NCBI GenBank assembly: GCA_034509925.1
Contig: CM067532.1
Span: 5,102,142 to 5,166,141 of the forward strand
Length of the DNA stretch: 64,000 bases
From: Hirudinaria manillensis
Lineage: Eukaryota; Annelida; Clitellata; Hirudinida; Hirudinidae
Direction of reading: 5' to 3'
The notes under the pieces are model-generated. The model was not told the origin of the DNA and did no database searches. It saw nothing but the letters and a program-made list of their open reading frames with translations. Below are positions 11,501-23,800 of this stretch, piece by piece. Made by a program: the position numbers and the translations under genes. Each line of letters begins with the position of its first letter. The stretch's first letter is position 1.

Positions 11501-14486
11501 CAATCCGTGAGCAGCAACTTCTTCTCCTGGTGCTGCAGAAAATTCTCCGAACCCACGACCAAGGACCGTCGAACGGACGAGACCTTCTCGATCGGGGACG
11601 AATCCGCGGAGGACGTCGGGCCCGGCACTCCCGGTTGGTACGACAAGGATTACAAGTACAACAGAGCGGCCAGGGTCATCAAGTCGGCAGAAAGAGAACA
11701 GCAGAAAGCAAGTTTGTATAAAGTTTTGCTTACCATCCCTTTGATGGTTTAATATGTGAAAGTAGAATTTCATGGAATTTCAAGAAATTTCCAAGACGGA
11801 TGAACTCATCATGTCGAACAAGTTTTCTGAATCCATCAGCGTCCTCAGGTTCCATCCTTTTGAGTCTCAACTTGCCATTGTTGAGGGGAATGTTGTCAAG
11901 TGAGTCGAATGAATTCATTCGTTCGTTCGTTCATTCATTCATTCATTCACCTGAGCTTTTTCATACCATTTTAAAGACTCATTTGTTTATTCAATGTTAT
12001 TCTTCAATATTTTAGTTTGCATTTTTTTTTAATTGTCTTTTGTTCTCATTATTTCATTATGTTGTGCTCGGTCGTGTCTATGCTAATGTGCGTCGGCAGT
12101 GCCTTGACATCCTAGGACTTGGATAAAAAAGGCACTTAAAATATTGGAGGAATTGAATTAATTGAATTGAATTCACCCATTTTGAGATAAAGATAAACTT
12201 AATTTCATTCGTTCGTTCATCTTTTTTTTTTATCAGCATTTGGGACTGGGAACAGAACTACAACATCAACTCATTCTCAAACAAGAACACCGTCCACACG
12301 AAAGTTACTTACTTGAACTTCTTGAATCCTCACGACGACACCCTGTTGCTCACCGGGACTGGTAATTTGTTGCTTGTTTTGTATATTCACTTGTTGATTG
12401 TTTTGTATGTTCATTTGTTGCTTGTTTTGTATGTTCATTTGTTGCTTGTTTTGTATATTCACTTGTTGGTTGTTTTGTATGTTCATTTGTTTCTTTAGCA
12501 AACGTTTTGAAAGGCATCATTGTTCTCATTGCTTTAAAAACTATCAATAGTGATGGAGCAATGTAACAGTGATTTCTAACAAACCACATCAGTAATTTAC
12601 ATACCTGCTTATGTTAATCAATCAATTGTCCTAACGAGTTATATTTGCATACTCGGTTCTCAACCATGAGAAGTGATTGCTGCAATAACCCGATGGTACT
12701 CAAAAGCACTCGAGTTAAAGCCTAACTATTAATTAAGAATAACTTTTAATTATTCAAAATAACTGAGAGTTCTTTTTTTTTTTTGTCATTTTGCAATGCA
12801 GGGGAGGGGCTTGTGAGGGTATGGAAGAATTACACGTCTTCAGACAACCTGGAGATGGTCACGAGCTGGACTGCACTCAATAACCTTGTTCCTATGTCCA
12901 ACAGTGAGGAACATCTCGGCCTATATATATAATATAATATATTCATTATATTATAATATAATCATATATAATATAATTTTATATTATGTATATAATTATA
13001 TATTACGTATGTTATATGTACGTATATAAGTGTTATAATATTTATTATTAACAACCAAACTTGTCATTTGTAATGTCAGGTCCTGGACTCGTGATGGACT
13101 GGGATGATGAGAATCAGTTGTTGTATGCAAGTGGTAATGTTGATTACATCAGGTTGTGGGATGTAAACACTGAAATGAAATTGAGGGTGAGCGGAAGAAT
13201 TATATTCTATGTTGTCATTTATTCGTTTATTTATAAAATATTTTATTATATATTAAAAATTGTTATATTAAAATGTTATGTTAAAAAATTATACATTAAA
13301 ATATTTTTTAGAATTTGTTATCATCTGTCGAACGTTACGTACTTTACGAATAACTCGTTGACTTCTCAAATGATGTTAAATTACTTAACAATGTTACTCC
13401 AGGACATTCCACTCAAGTTTAACAGCTACACGACAACATTGAACCTCAACCCATACAACAGCGACGTGATTGTAGGGGGCTTCATAGATGGCACTGTTCG
13501 TCTCTTTGACAGAAGACTCCCAAAGAATGAATGGTAACGATTGATTGATTGATGTTGCTCTTATTATGACTTTAAAAGTTCTTGATAATGATCTTTCACA
13601 ACGTCTGCAGTGAGCTGAAATGCCTGAGAGAGCATTCGGCTAGGATTAACAAAGTCGTCTGCCCAGAAGGATATGAAAACCTCCTGATATCTGCAAGGTT
13701 CATGCCTCATTAACTTTACTAATAAATAATTTATTAATAACCAATTTATTTTGATAATTTTATCACTAATTAATTAACTTTTGTCGTTGCAGCAACCATG
13801 GGGAAGTGTTCTTCTGGGACTTGAGGAACAACAGAATCACTAAAAAGTTGGCAACACAAGCACTCGAATTAAAGGCGTTCGACGCTCATCAGAGAGCTGA
13901 ACTCATTGTTTGGTGAGTCCAGAGAACTCCCTGCCCTTCCAACTGTTCTTAAACAATTAATTAATTAATTAGACCCTAACTAATTAATTTGACCCTAATT
14001 AATTAATTAATTAATTTGACCTTTGCAAACTAATTTTTAATCTTAATCCTCATAATAATTTTTAGCGGTCATTCTGGACAGCCATACTTAAGTGCCTTCA
14101 AGCATTCTGGTGAGATGAATCCTATCAAGATCCATCAGGGTTTCATGGCTCAAAAGTACATCAACTGCACTTATTTGACTCTTCATCCTTACAAGGTAAC
14201 AACTACTTCCCTAAAGATGTCTATTTGTTTAGATGTTTGTTAATTCAAACCATTGCATCTTAGTGAATAACATTCTAATGACTGTCAACATAAGTGAAAT
14301 GAAGAGAAATATTTATTTATATTATTTATTGAGAATATTTAGATAAAATATCTCCTAATCAAGCAAAACTAGAACTTGACCCAGCATATTCTACTACAGG
14401 TGAAACTGGCAGCCACCAATGAAGTCAACATGGTGTCAGTCTTTGGCATCAGGAATTCAAAGAAAGGTGAAAGGACTGACGAGTAG
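4526..14486 (+). CDS. RPTOR: Raptor, regulatory-associated protein of mTOR (mTORC1 scaffold subunit)
   Basis: Complete gene, 28 exons, 3723 coding nt, 1240 residues (human about 1335). Raptor recruits substrates such as S6K and 4E-BP to mTOR kinase at the lysosomal surface. Exons 1-7 encode the RNC domain, a caspase-like fold; the pseudo-dyad region is visible as HYNGHGVP (His168) and FDCSNAG (Cys211). The middle (about residues 330-740) is helical/HEAT, including [17 protein letters not shown] and the strongly conserved [11 protein letters not shown] short, poorly conserved linker with Ser-rich [12 protein letters not shown] (residues 749-760) follows. From about residue 905 there are WD40 blades (IWDWE, VRVWKN, IRLWDV, VRLFDRR, VFFWDL). 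The start is chosen because exon 1 carries the family N-terminal block ending AQTWRMKER just before a donor. Every junction keeps phase. The linker is shorter than in vertebrates. Identification is secure. Confidence 0.97.
5538..5572. repeat. (TTA)n microsatellite in Raptor intron 3
   Basis: Uninterrupted TTA/ATT trinucleotide run, followed by a short (GATT)n run near 5668-5692 just before the exon 4 acceptor. Confidence 0.9.
8819..8912. repeat. Tandem duplication in Raptor intron 11
   Basis: A stretch of about 50 bp beginning AACTATATTATTTCAAATTA occurs twice in immediate succession with almost no divergence, followed by a weaker third echo. Confidence 0.8.
9090..9162. repeat. ATT/ATC simple repeat in Raptor intron 12
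   Basis: Runs of GGAT, then ATTATC/ATT trinucleotides between exons 12 and 13. No coding content. Confidence 0.8.
10362..10432. repeat. GGAT/GATA tetranucleotide repeat in Raptor intron 16
   Basis: Degenerate GATG/GGAC/GATA tetranucleotide runs, flanked by diverged ATTAATTAAT tracts. Confidence 0.75.
11151..11280. repeat. Pentanucleotide (ATAAT)n and higher-order repeat in Raptor linker intron
   Basis: About eight ATAAT units followed by repeated blocks containing CTTGCCATAACATGATATAA, each block again ending in ATAAT units. A small satellite between the uncertain exon at 11073 and the exon at 11486. Confidence 0.85.
12363..12492. repeat. 24-bp minisatellite in Raptor intron 21
   Basis: Five copies of a 24-25 bp unit (TTGTTGCTTGTTTTGTATGT followed by TCAT) with a few substitutions, starting right after the exon ending 12361. 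Confidence 0.9.
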
Positions 14487-14842
14487 CAACAAACGAGACG
14501 AAACTTTAGCAAGACTTAGCAGCAGCACGATTCACATTTAGCAGCACAACCATCAATTTCAAGAAAACCTGTGATTGTAGATAAGCAGAGGATGCATATT
14601 TGTTTAAAGAAGAAGCTGTTTTTGACACTTCAACTCAAAACTCATGATTTTATCTGCACCTGTGTGCTTTCAAAATCTTACAATTTAGAAGCTGTTTCAA
14701 TGTGGTCCTAACTTTCATTAATGTGATTAGACTCGTTGGCACTACTTTGTTACGACAGGAGAATTAAATCTGGCATGCAATAAGAATAGTTTCAAGTGAT
14801 TCTTCACTGCATTCGTGAGTATGCAGTACTTTAGCACGTGTG

Positions 14843-14848
14843 AATAAA
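14843..14848 (+). terminator. RPTOR: Raptor polyadenylation signal
   Basis: AATAAA 357 bp after the Raptor stop codon. Cleavage 10-30 bp downstream would fall at or inside the convergent UNC80 stop codon (14866-14868). An ATTAAA near 14762 is an alternative. Confidence 0.6.
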
Positions 14849-14865
14849 TATTAGGATGAGATCAA

Positions 14866-17800
14866 TTATTGGATTTTCGTTTTTGCGTCTGCCACGTTTG
14901 CTTCCACATCAACTAAAGGATTCTCCAAATCCAAGAGGTAAGATTTTTCATCCTTTAAGGATTCACTGGATTCGGACTTGGCCAGCAGGACTTCGTTTTC
15001 CGACGCTTTGACCGGACTTTGTTGCGGATTTTTTAAGCCCTGCCTGGCGATTTTGCCCCTGGCAGTACCAGCTGGAGCGTCGTCTTCATGGGATTTGGAC
15101 TTCTGCATGAATCTGCTCCTATACACAGACTGCTTGTGCTGAATGGGTTCAGAATTATTTAATATTTATTATTAATTTATTTCGAAGCAAAATGGGCAAA
15201 AATATTCCAGCCGACCAGTTTTGAAATGGTCTGCTTCTTCGAGACCAGGGCGTCCGTGTCCGACTGCGAACTTTGCGTCCTCTCGTTGTTCTTGAACGTG
15301 TTGACTTCTTGAACGCTGGTGCACTTTGCCTCCGAGTCGAGTTCGTTGGTGTCCACCTTGACGAACTTTTGAGAGCCATGATCTTCCACGTCCTTCTTTC
15401 TCAACTGGAACCTGTTCTGGCACCCGGCCCCCTTTACGGTCGCACTTCTCAGGATGCTTCCTGCAAGAAATCCGCTTTTGTTCAGAGTGCTGCAGTGCCT
15501 TTTGATCTTGAAAGTCTTGCGACTCTTGGCATCCTGCCTCTGAAGACGATGGATGTCAACGTCCGAGTCCCTTGACGGGGAGTTGTTATCCAGCTCGTAT
15601 CCTGAATCGAACGAGGGCAAAACAACCCGGGTTTTTCATCCTGAAATCTTTAGAAATCATCAGAAAGAGTTCGAATCGTCTCAACCTTCGCTCGTGTTTT
15701 TGAAGTTTTGCATGTCTTTGAAATATTTTTCCAAGATGAGGTTTCCGTCAGATGGCTCGATCACGCTCGTGTTCTTGTAGGAATGGGCCCGGCTCTGATG
15801 CACGCCTTCCGGACTGTCGGAAGCTTCGTGACTCTTCGATTGATCGACTTTCTCCAACTTATTAAAGTTTATGGGGTAGGAAAAATCATCCCCAGTTTTG
15901 ATGGTGAAACCTTTTTATTGCAATTTGTTTAAATTAACAAAAACAAGAAAATGAAGAGAGAATAAAAAATCAGATTTTTGTCACCAGAGTTTGAGAGATT
16001 CTCATCTTTCAATTTGATCATTTCCTGGGCAAACCCCTGCAAAATTGTGCTGGCACATTTTTTGTCAGAAGCACGATAGAGAACCAATTTTTTCCTGATT
16101 GCATCAACCAAGTGGTATTTGTGGCTTGATTCTGGAAGACCTTTTGTTAGCTTCATTTAATAAAATCATATCAGGTTAAATAAGGGCATTTTATAGCTGT
16201 TAAGATTGGGTTTAAACATTTAAGGTTACTGCTAATCTTCCATGCAAACATGATTCTGAACTTTGAAATCACAATTGAAGGCATAAAATTGCAAAATCAT
16301 AAAATGAAATTTTAAATTTATTAAGTAAAAGAGAAAACACACTCTGTGTCTGATGAGTGGCAACAAGAGAACAAACAAAGGTCCCCGATGAGAGATGACA
16401 AAGTCCATGAAAGACCAGAGTTCCATGCCACCTGTGGTTGGTTAATTGAAGATACTTGATAATTGAAATTAAATTTCAATCATTTCATTGAATTTCAACT
16501 TCGATCATTTCTTTCTCAGCCACTCAACTCACCCATCCTATTGTGAACCATCTGCACAATAACTTTGGCAATTTTGTGCCATTCAGTAGAAAGTTCTTTT
16601 GCAAAGCAGATCATGACTATCTTCAAAGCTAACAATGATAACAAATGATTTTTAAACTTTAAGTAGACAAGTAAGACCTCAAATAAATTAATAGAAATGT
16701 TTTTTGCAAAGAGATTCTCACCGAGGAAGACGACTTTAGTAAAGTTTTCTGGGGGCAGATGAGACCCTGAGCCGTGGGTGGATGTGATGCCCATTAGTCC
16801 CCTGCCCTCCAATTCTCCCCTACTTGAGAGGTGCTTAAAATTGGGGTTGAGTGCACACAAAATGATGGACAGGCAAAACAACACATCTGCTTTCCTTGGC
16901 ACCATGCAATCTGCCAAGTATATAATATTTCTGACCTCAAAGAAAATATCAATATCATAGCAAAATATAAATTATTTATTTATTATTATTATTATTATTA
17001 TTGTTATTAACAGACAAATCAATAGTTAGACACTTGACTAATTGAGGTTAATAATCTTAATGAATAATAATGATGTTCATTAATTTAACCCAATTTAATC
17101 TTGTGGTTTGAAAGTTCAAGGGATGAAGGGAAGATGATGTTGATGATGACACTCATCAACTTTTCCACAGATGAGTACATGGAAGCTGATGATTCACACA
17201 ACTGCTCCAGACTTTCCTTTTAAGCATTAATCATTAATTACTTTGAATATTTAATCATTAATTACTTTGAATATTTAATCATTAATTACTTTGAATATTT
17301 AATCATTAATTACTTTGAATATTTAATCATTAATTACTTTGAATATTTAATCATTAATTAATTTGAATATTTACAATCAAAAAAGAAAACATCATTTACC
17401 TTCAGTACAAAAAGCAGTCTAAGAGCAAGTTTAATGGAAACACCATGAAATTGTAATGGACAGATGGATCTGAAGGAAGTATTGGATTCAAATCTGTGAG
17501 GAAGGCTGTAAGAACTGCCTGTATTTGATAATCCATCATCTCCCATTACAATGTTCATGCAAGCTTGAACCAATGTCTAGAATTAAAGCATAAATAAATT
17601 AATAATGTGATCAAATATAAATTGGAATAAATTATGATAATAGTCTGACCTTCATCTGTGGCAGATGTCCGATGAAGCTGCAATTGGCCAGGGTCGAGTT
17701 TATAGCTATTTATAGAAAACAACAATTAATATATACCAGAATTATTGAATATATAATAAACATTGTATATTTTTTGAAAAAATAAATCACCAAGTATGAG

Positions 17801-20800
17801 ATTTGTGACAGCATCCCAGTTTAAATTGTTCTGAAATAACAAATAATATGAATGAAAAAGCATTTATTTCTTTGCTATTTATCATCATCACCATCATCAT
17901 CTTAGAAACACCAAGAACTACTAACCAATGGAATCATTTTCTTGTAAATCTTGTTGAGAAATCTTTCTAATCTTCTGAGAATCAAATTGAGTGCTGGTCT
18001 TATGGACGTTTGAGACCAATCAGTATTTGGCATGACATTTGCCATGTACCTGGTGCAAAAGCAGAAAGAAAAAAGTGATGTTTATAATGTTTACTAATCT
18101 CACTGTTGAGGCAAATCACAATCGGGAATATTAAAAGTTATTACTTTTGCAGACCAACGCTGTTTATGATGGAAGGATCGTGGGCTGAAACTTTCAACAG
18201 GGAATGGGCAATGTCTGCCAATCTCTGAATTAATAGAAATATTATCAAAATAAAGTATTAATAACATATTATAAATTAATAGCATATTATTAATAACATC
18301 ACCACACAAATTTGGTATTACAACCCATTTATTTTTGTGACCATCACTTGCAAACTGATTTTAAAGCCCTTAGTAATCTTAATTATAATTAATTATCACA
18401 TAATTCAACATCATATTTACAAATATTACCAACTGAAATCTAAATATGTATCATTATACGTTATTCTATTCGCTCACAATGTGTGATTTGTGATCAAGAA
18501 GTTCAAGGACTTTGACTGATGGATCCGAGTTGTGCAACTCTCTCAAATGAATCAAACATGGCAGGTAAAAGTCACTGGCGATGCTCAGCACAGCATTTCT
18601 TGGTTTCACAAACTCCTGGAACTGATTCGTGCTTCCCTCTTCCGTCGGAACGAACCTGAGAATGATGGAAAGATCAACTTTTGAATATATAAGACATGGT
18701 CCCAGGTTCTTTTTTTCAGTTCTCTTGCATTTTCTATTTTATTGGCTCGATAATAATCGATAAAAATATTTTTTAAATGTTTTTATAAAATTAAAACTGG
18801 AGTTTAAATTAAATTATTTTCCCATTGTAACCTAAAGTCAGTCAAGTCCTCTTTGTGTTTTTTAGGCTTTGGAGATTGGCTTAAGTGACCTTGTAATGGT
18901 TTAGTGTTTGGTTCAAACTGTGATCTGTTGAACCTTCAATGAAAGGTAAAAGGTCTTGGTTAAAGACTTCTACCCTTTGACTTGTTTCTATATTTATTTA
19001 TTTAATTAATTTATTTATTTACTTATTCAGACTTCATCTCAGTGAATAAAAAATGATGGCTTGAATGTGACTCATTCACAGCAGTCTATGCTTCACCATT
19101 TCCATGATTTCATGAATAATTTCAATGAATCAACCAATTCATTACTTTGAGGTTCTTGTTGATAACATACTGATAACATGTTGATAACATGTTGATAACA
19201 TGCTGATAACATGTTGATTTCATAATGTACGAGGTTTGCAAAAGCTTTTTTTTTAAATAATAATTATCCATCATGTTTAACAAATATCTAAGAATACCAA
19301 TTATAACTATTTAAAACTAATTTATTAGATATATACAAACACCTAAGAATACAAATCATAACTATAATTGATAACTATAATTTATTCGTGCCAAAACCTG
19401 GTCATGGTTTCGCAGCTGCTGACGAGAATCTTGACGAGCACGGAAAGGTTGCCGATGACTGAAAGGTCGCCGTTGACCGACGTTTCTCGGTCGCCCTTTT
19501 GGTGATCGCTGAGGACTTTTTCAAGGAAATTTGGCAAAATGGCTTCCAAAATGGTCTAATTGGATTGTTATAAAACTATGAATGTACGTTAATGGTTTGG
19601 CTTTTTATTGCTTAATTTTATGTATTAATTTTATATATTCTGTTGTGTTTATTGATAATAAAAGTACATATGATACGCAACAGATGCAGTCAAGCACCAT
19701 TTCATAGAGCATCCCGATGGATGCAAACATATTGTGTAATTGTATGTAAACATATTCAAATACATCATCACATTTTTTCTTGAGATAGAGAGAACATATG
19801 TATCATCAGATATGAACTTTTTGTAAACACCATCTCACCAGCATCTGGGTTGCCCTCAGTGACTCAACTGAGTGAGCAATCACAGTGATGCAGAGATTCA
19901 TCGCTTCCATCATGGAGAATGTGTCAGGATCATCCTTATAACAAAAATCCTGAAACAATTTTTAATAAATTTAGTTAAAAATTAAATTAAGTTAAAACTT
20001 GAATTAATTTTCACCAAGGCTTGGATTGGTTGCTTGCTGTCCATAAGTTCAAGAATCATCATTTTATCAGGAAGATCTTCATTTATCGAAGCCAGCAAAT
20101 CGTAAAATAATCCAGTTTCCATCTTCAAATCAGTTGCAAATTTATGTATTTATTTATTTATTAATATTTGCATAAATAAAACCACAGAGAAACCATTGCA
20201 AATTATTTTCCTTTAAATTAAAAATAAATCATTTGAAATACTAATCCACAGGAAACTGACTTTTTCCGGCACATTATTCGAAACGTTGCCTTCCAGCATC
20301 GAAGAGGCGATTCCAAATAACTGAATTAAAGTCAAATTTGATTTTTAAGCCTTTTCATTGTTTTTTTTTCTTAAATATAATTTAAATACAAAATTAAATA
20401 AAAAAATATGACCTCACCTGAAGTATGAAAGAGTTTCTATGAAGCAGAAAAAATTGTTTGACCATGAATTTTATGGCATAATTTGTCATGTGGTTTGAAC
20501 GACAGGAGGTGTAAACTTTCAAGATCGTTGGAAGGATGAATGAGAACCTATTTAAAGTTTCAACAGAGGAGAATTTTATTTTATTTTTTTATTTATATTT
20601 ACAAAATATTCACAATTCATGAAACCAAACAAATGAAATAATTGCATGTTAATTAATAATAACATATTATTATTATTATAACATATTATTATTATAATTC
20701 GATAATTATGTTCGTGATTCCATCAAAGAGGAGCGTCGGCAAGACCCGGTCATGGAGAAAACTTGTTTGAAATGTCTGCAGACGTTGACGTAAATGGCGG

Positions 20801-23800
20801 CCATGTGACGAAGCAAGAAGATGTCGTCTGCATGGAGTACGATGATGCCGTTGATGACGTTCAAGAACAAAGGAAGGTCACCGACGTGGGTTATCGTGCT
20901 CGATATTCCGCGAAACATCGTCGCTATCAACTGCAAAGGACAAGCAATCGTTCAACCGGCACGTAATCATTCAACTGGCACATCATAATCGCTCAACCGA
21001 GACGAAATCATTCAACCGGCACATAAATAGTTCACGTCGACTTTCCATCCTTCCTCGCTTTAAAATTTGTAAACAACCTGAGCCCAAGAATACTTGTGCA
21101 ACATGTCCATCTGGAGGATTTCCTAGAATAAAGGCTGATTTGAGCATTTAAAATTAAAAAGAAATCAAAACCATTTAAATGCATTTAAATTGGCAAAAGC
21201 ATTTAATTCAAACTACTGGCAAACATCGCATCTTACGTCTTCCAATCCTGCCGCGTGGATGGCAAATTCGGTTTCGAGAGCTTTTCTCGGAAATGAAGGA
21301 AGTTTGAGCAGTTCTTCGTGAAGGTAATTTACGTGGTTTTGAAACTAAAATATTTTAAATGTATTGATTAATTTATTAAAAATTAATTTAGTTTGATCTA
21401 AAATATTTGTGAAATAGACAGTCTTTTAGTAGAGATACAGAGGAGGAAATATAAGCCATCATGATAATGATCACCATTACACTGATCATCATCATCAGCA
21501 CCACCACCATCATCATTATCATCATCATAATTACTAACTTGAGATCCTTGTGAACTGTTTAGAACTGCCAATGAAAATAAGACCTTTTCCATCTCCAAGA
21601 ATTTCAACATGAAGGTCTGAAATTAAATAATTTCCATTCAGTTTTCCAAGAATAAACAAACATAAATCAATTATATTTATTAAAACTAGTTTATTTATTA
21701 AATCTATTATATTCATTAAATCTGTTATATTTATTAAATCTGTTATATTTATCTTAGATATTCACCTGTTAATTTATAGCCAGTGCAGAAGAAGTGCTCA
21801 AGCATATGTCTAATAAATTCATCATTATCAGCATTATTGCCTGATAAGAAGTGTTACTTATTGTTTACCAGTTATATCACAAAAATTACAATTCTATTAC
21901 AGAGTCATTGTCTTTACAGCCAGGTGAAGATACAAATAAATGGAGAAGTAAGTGCTATATAAATGGTCTGGTTGCATCTAACATCTTACAAAATAATAAT
22001 TCAAAGGACTGGTTAAATAATAATTAATTAATTAAATAAAAACAAGTTAATTGAAAACCAACCTGTCGCTCGAGAATACTTTTGGCTTCCTCGACATTCA
22101 TCCTCACGAGACTCAGTTGCGGGTAAAAGTTCCGTCGGAAAAAATAAAAATCCCTCACGTAGCAGTTCAAGTTGTGCATGTGATCTTCAATCATCAATTG
22201 TTATGATCAGTTATGATTAATTAAAATTAATTAATTACTATTATTAATTATAATTGAATTATTATTATTATTAAATATTTCAATTAGATACGATTAATCG
22301 TGATTAAGTCGTCTGATCAAATCATAGCAGTAATTTTTGAATCTAAGTATTGTTATTCTTAAGTTGAATGGAATGTCTCACTTGTTTTGGTGTCAACAAG
22401 AAAATATTCGTGTTGAACTTCAACTGGGATGTTAAAGAAGTCAAGACTTTCTTGGAGGATGTGATAAAATTGAGTGTCCTTCATAAATATCAAAGAATTG
22501 TTGCAAGTTTTTTTTCAAAATCACTTCAGTTTAATATTTGCTTGAAGTTTCTTAAAATAATAAAGTCTAATAATTTAAAAATTGTCAATAAACTGTGCAA
22601 TTTATTCATTTATTGATTAATTAATTCAATTGAATAAATTGCATATAATAATTTAAAAATTGTCAATAAACCGTGCAATTTATTCAATTAATAATTAATA
22701 ATGTGAATAAGTTACTAAATTGAATTTAAAGTCAACATGACCAACTTCCTGGATGAGAAATTGTGATGGGATGCAACTCAAATCAGGTCCGTGAACGATC
22801 AACTTTTTGGCACTCGGAACATTGGCAGCAATCAACAGGGTGGACTTTTTGTACAAGTAATTTCACATTTCAATATTTCATATTTCAATATTTCATATTT
22901 GAATATTTCATATTTTCTTCTAAATTATAAACAAAACTTCAGTTAAACGATTTATTAGCACATGTTTATCATCCCTTACAACTTCATCATGATCGAGAAA
23001 GGAAGCCATCAAAGTAAATGATAAACAAATTAAAATCAACAAACAATTACAAACAAAACCAAACTCACATCGCACTGTTCCTTTCTGAGCGTCTGCTTCA
23101 AATCCTTGAAATAAATTCCTGTAACGCAAGGCACGACCTGAAACGAAACAAACCTGTCAAATGAATCATGACCATAATTCATGCATTGGATACCATACTT
23201 CAGGCAAAGTGCTACAAGGTATTATTATACATTACAAGTTGTTGTGACGATGTGCGAGGAGGCGGGGTCGGATGTTGTCGAACGATAGTTTGGAGCGTGT
23301 TGGTTTCTTTCGAACCTAGCAAAGAATTGTGGAATGATTATATGAACCGCTTCCAGTCATTCATTGAAGCGAATTCAATTCCAGCATCGAAAATTACGCA
23401 AGTGTTTCTGACAAACCAGTCCGCTTCTATTTACAAACTTTTGCAAACAACAGCTTCTCAAAAACCAACGCCGTGCGAAGTAAATAAATTGGACTTTGCT
23501 GAAATCCAAGCGGTGATGATGCATAACTTCAACCCCAAGAGATTTGTGATTCGAGAGAGATTCAAATTTTGGACTGAGTTAAAAAGACAACCAGGTGAAA
23601 CAATTCAGGAACTCGCGGCGAAAATTCGAAATGCCGCCACCACATGTGACATCCACACAATTCCGAGCCACACACCTCTGACTCAGGTGCTACAAATTGC
23701 ACATTCAGAATTTGTTTTTGAATTAGATAGTGGAGCCAGGGACAATTTTTGTGCAATCGAAACTTGGAAAATGTGGGGAAAGCCCAGGCTAAACTTTTCC

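Larger units (their letters stand above)
4526..14486 (+). other. RPTOR: Exon map of the Raptor gene
   Basis: Coding exons: 4526-4711, 4947-5049, 5227-5489, 5704-5868, 6641-6846, 6988-7047, 7140-7240, 7434-7578, 7660-7954, 8176-8286, 8593-8667, 8989-9054, 9300-9398, 9537-9629, 9761-10025, 10154-10219, 10658-10825, 10956-10981, 11486-11711, 11785-11899, 12237-12361, 12802-12903, 13080-13186, 13403-13533, 13611-13697, 13793-13912, 14066-14195, 14400-14486 (TAG). Boundaries were set by GT-AG sites plus reading-frame continuity and family similarity. Least certain are the exon 10 donor (GTTGGT), the 10154 acceptor and the 10825-11486 linker. A possible optional exon lies at 11073-11119. Confidence 0.85.

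Noticed and set aside
11381-11773. 130-codon minus-strand open frame
   Set aside because: Shadow of the Raptor exon 11486-11711; shows no domain and crosses the exon borders.
12277-12589. Asn/Gln-rich and Thr-rich minus-strand frames
   Set aside because: Low-complexity translation of the 24-bp minisatellite and the adjacent Raptor exon.
15273-15575. 100-codon plus-strand frame near the UNC80 3' end
   Set aside because: Antisense to UNC80 exon 55, which is in frame with both neighbouring exons.
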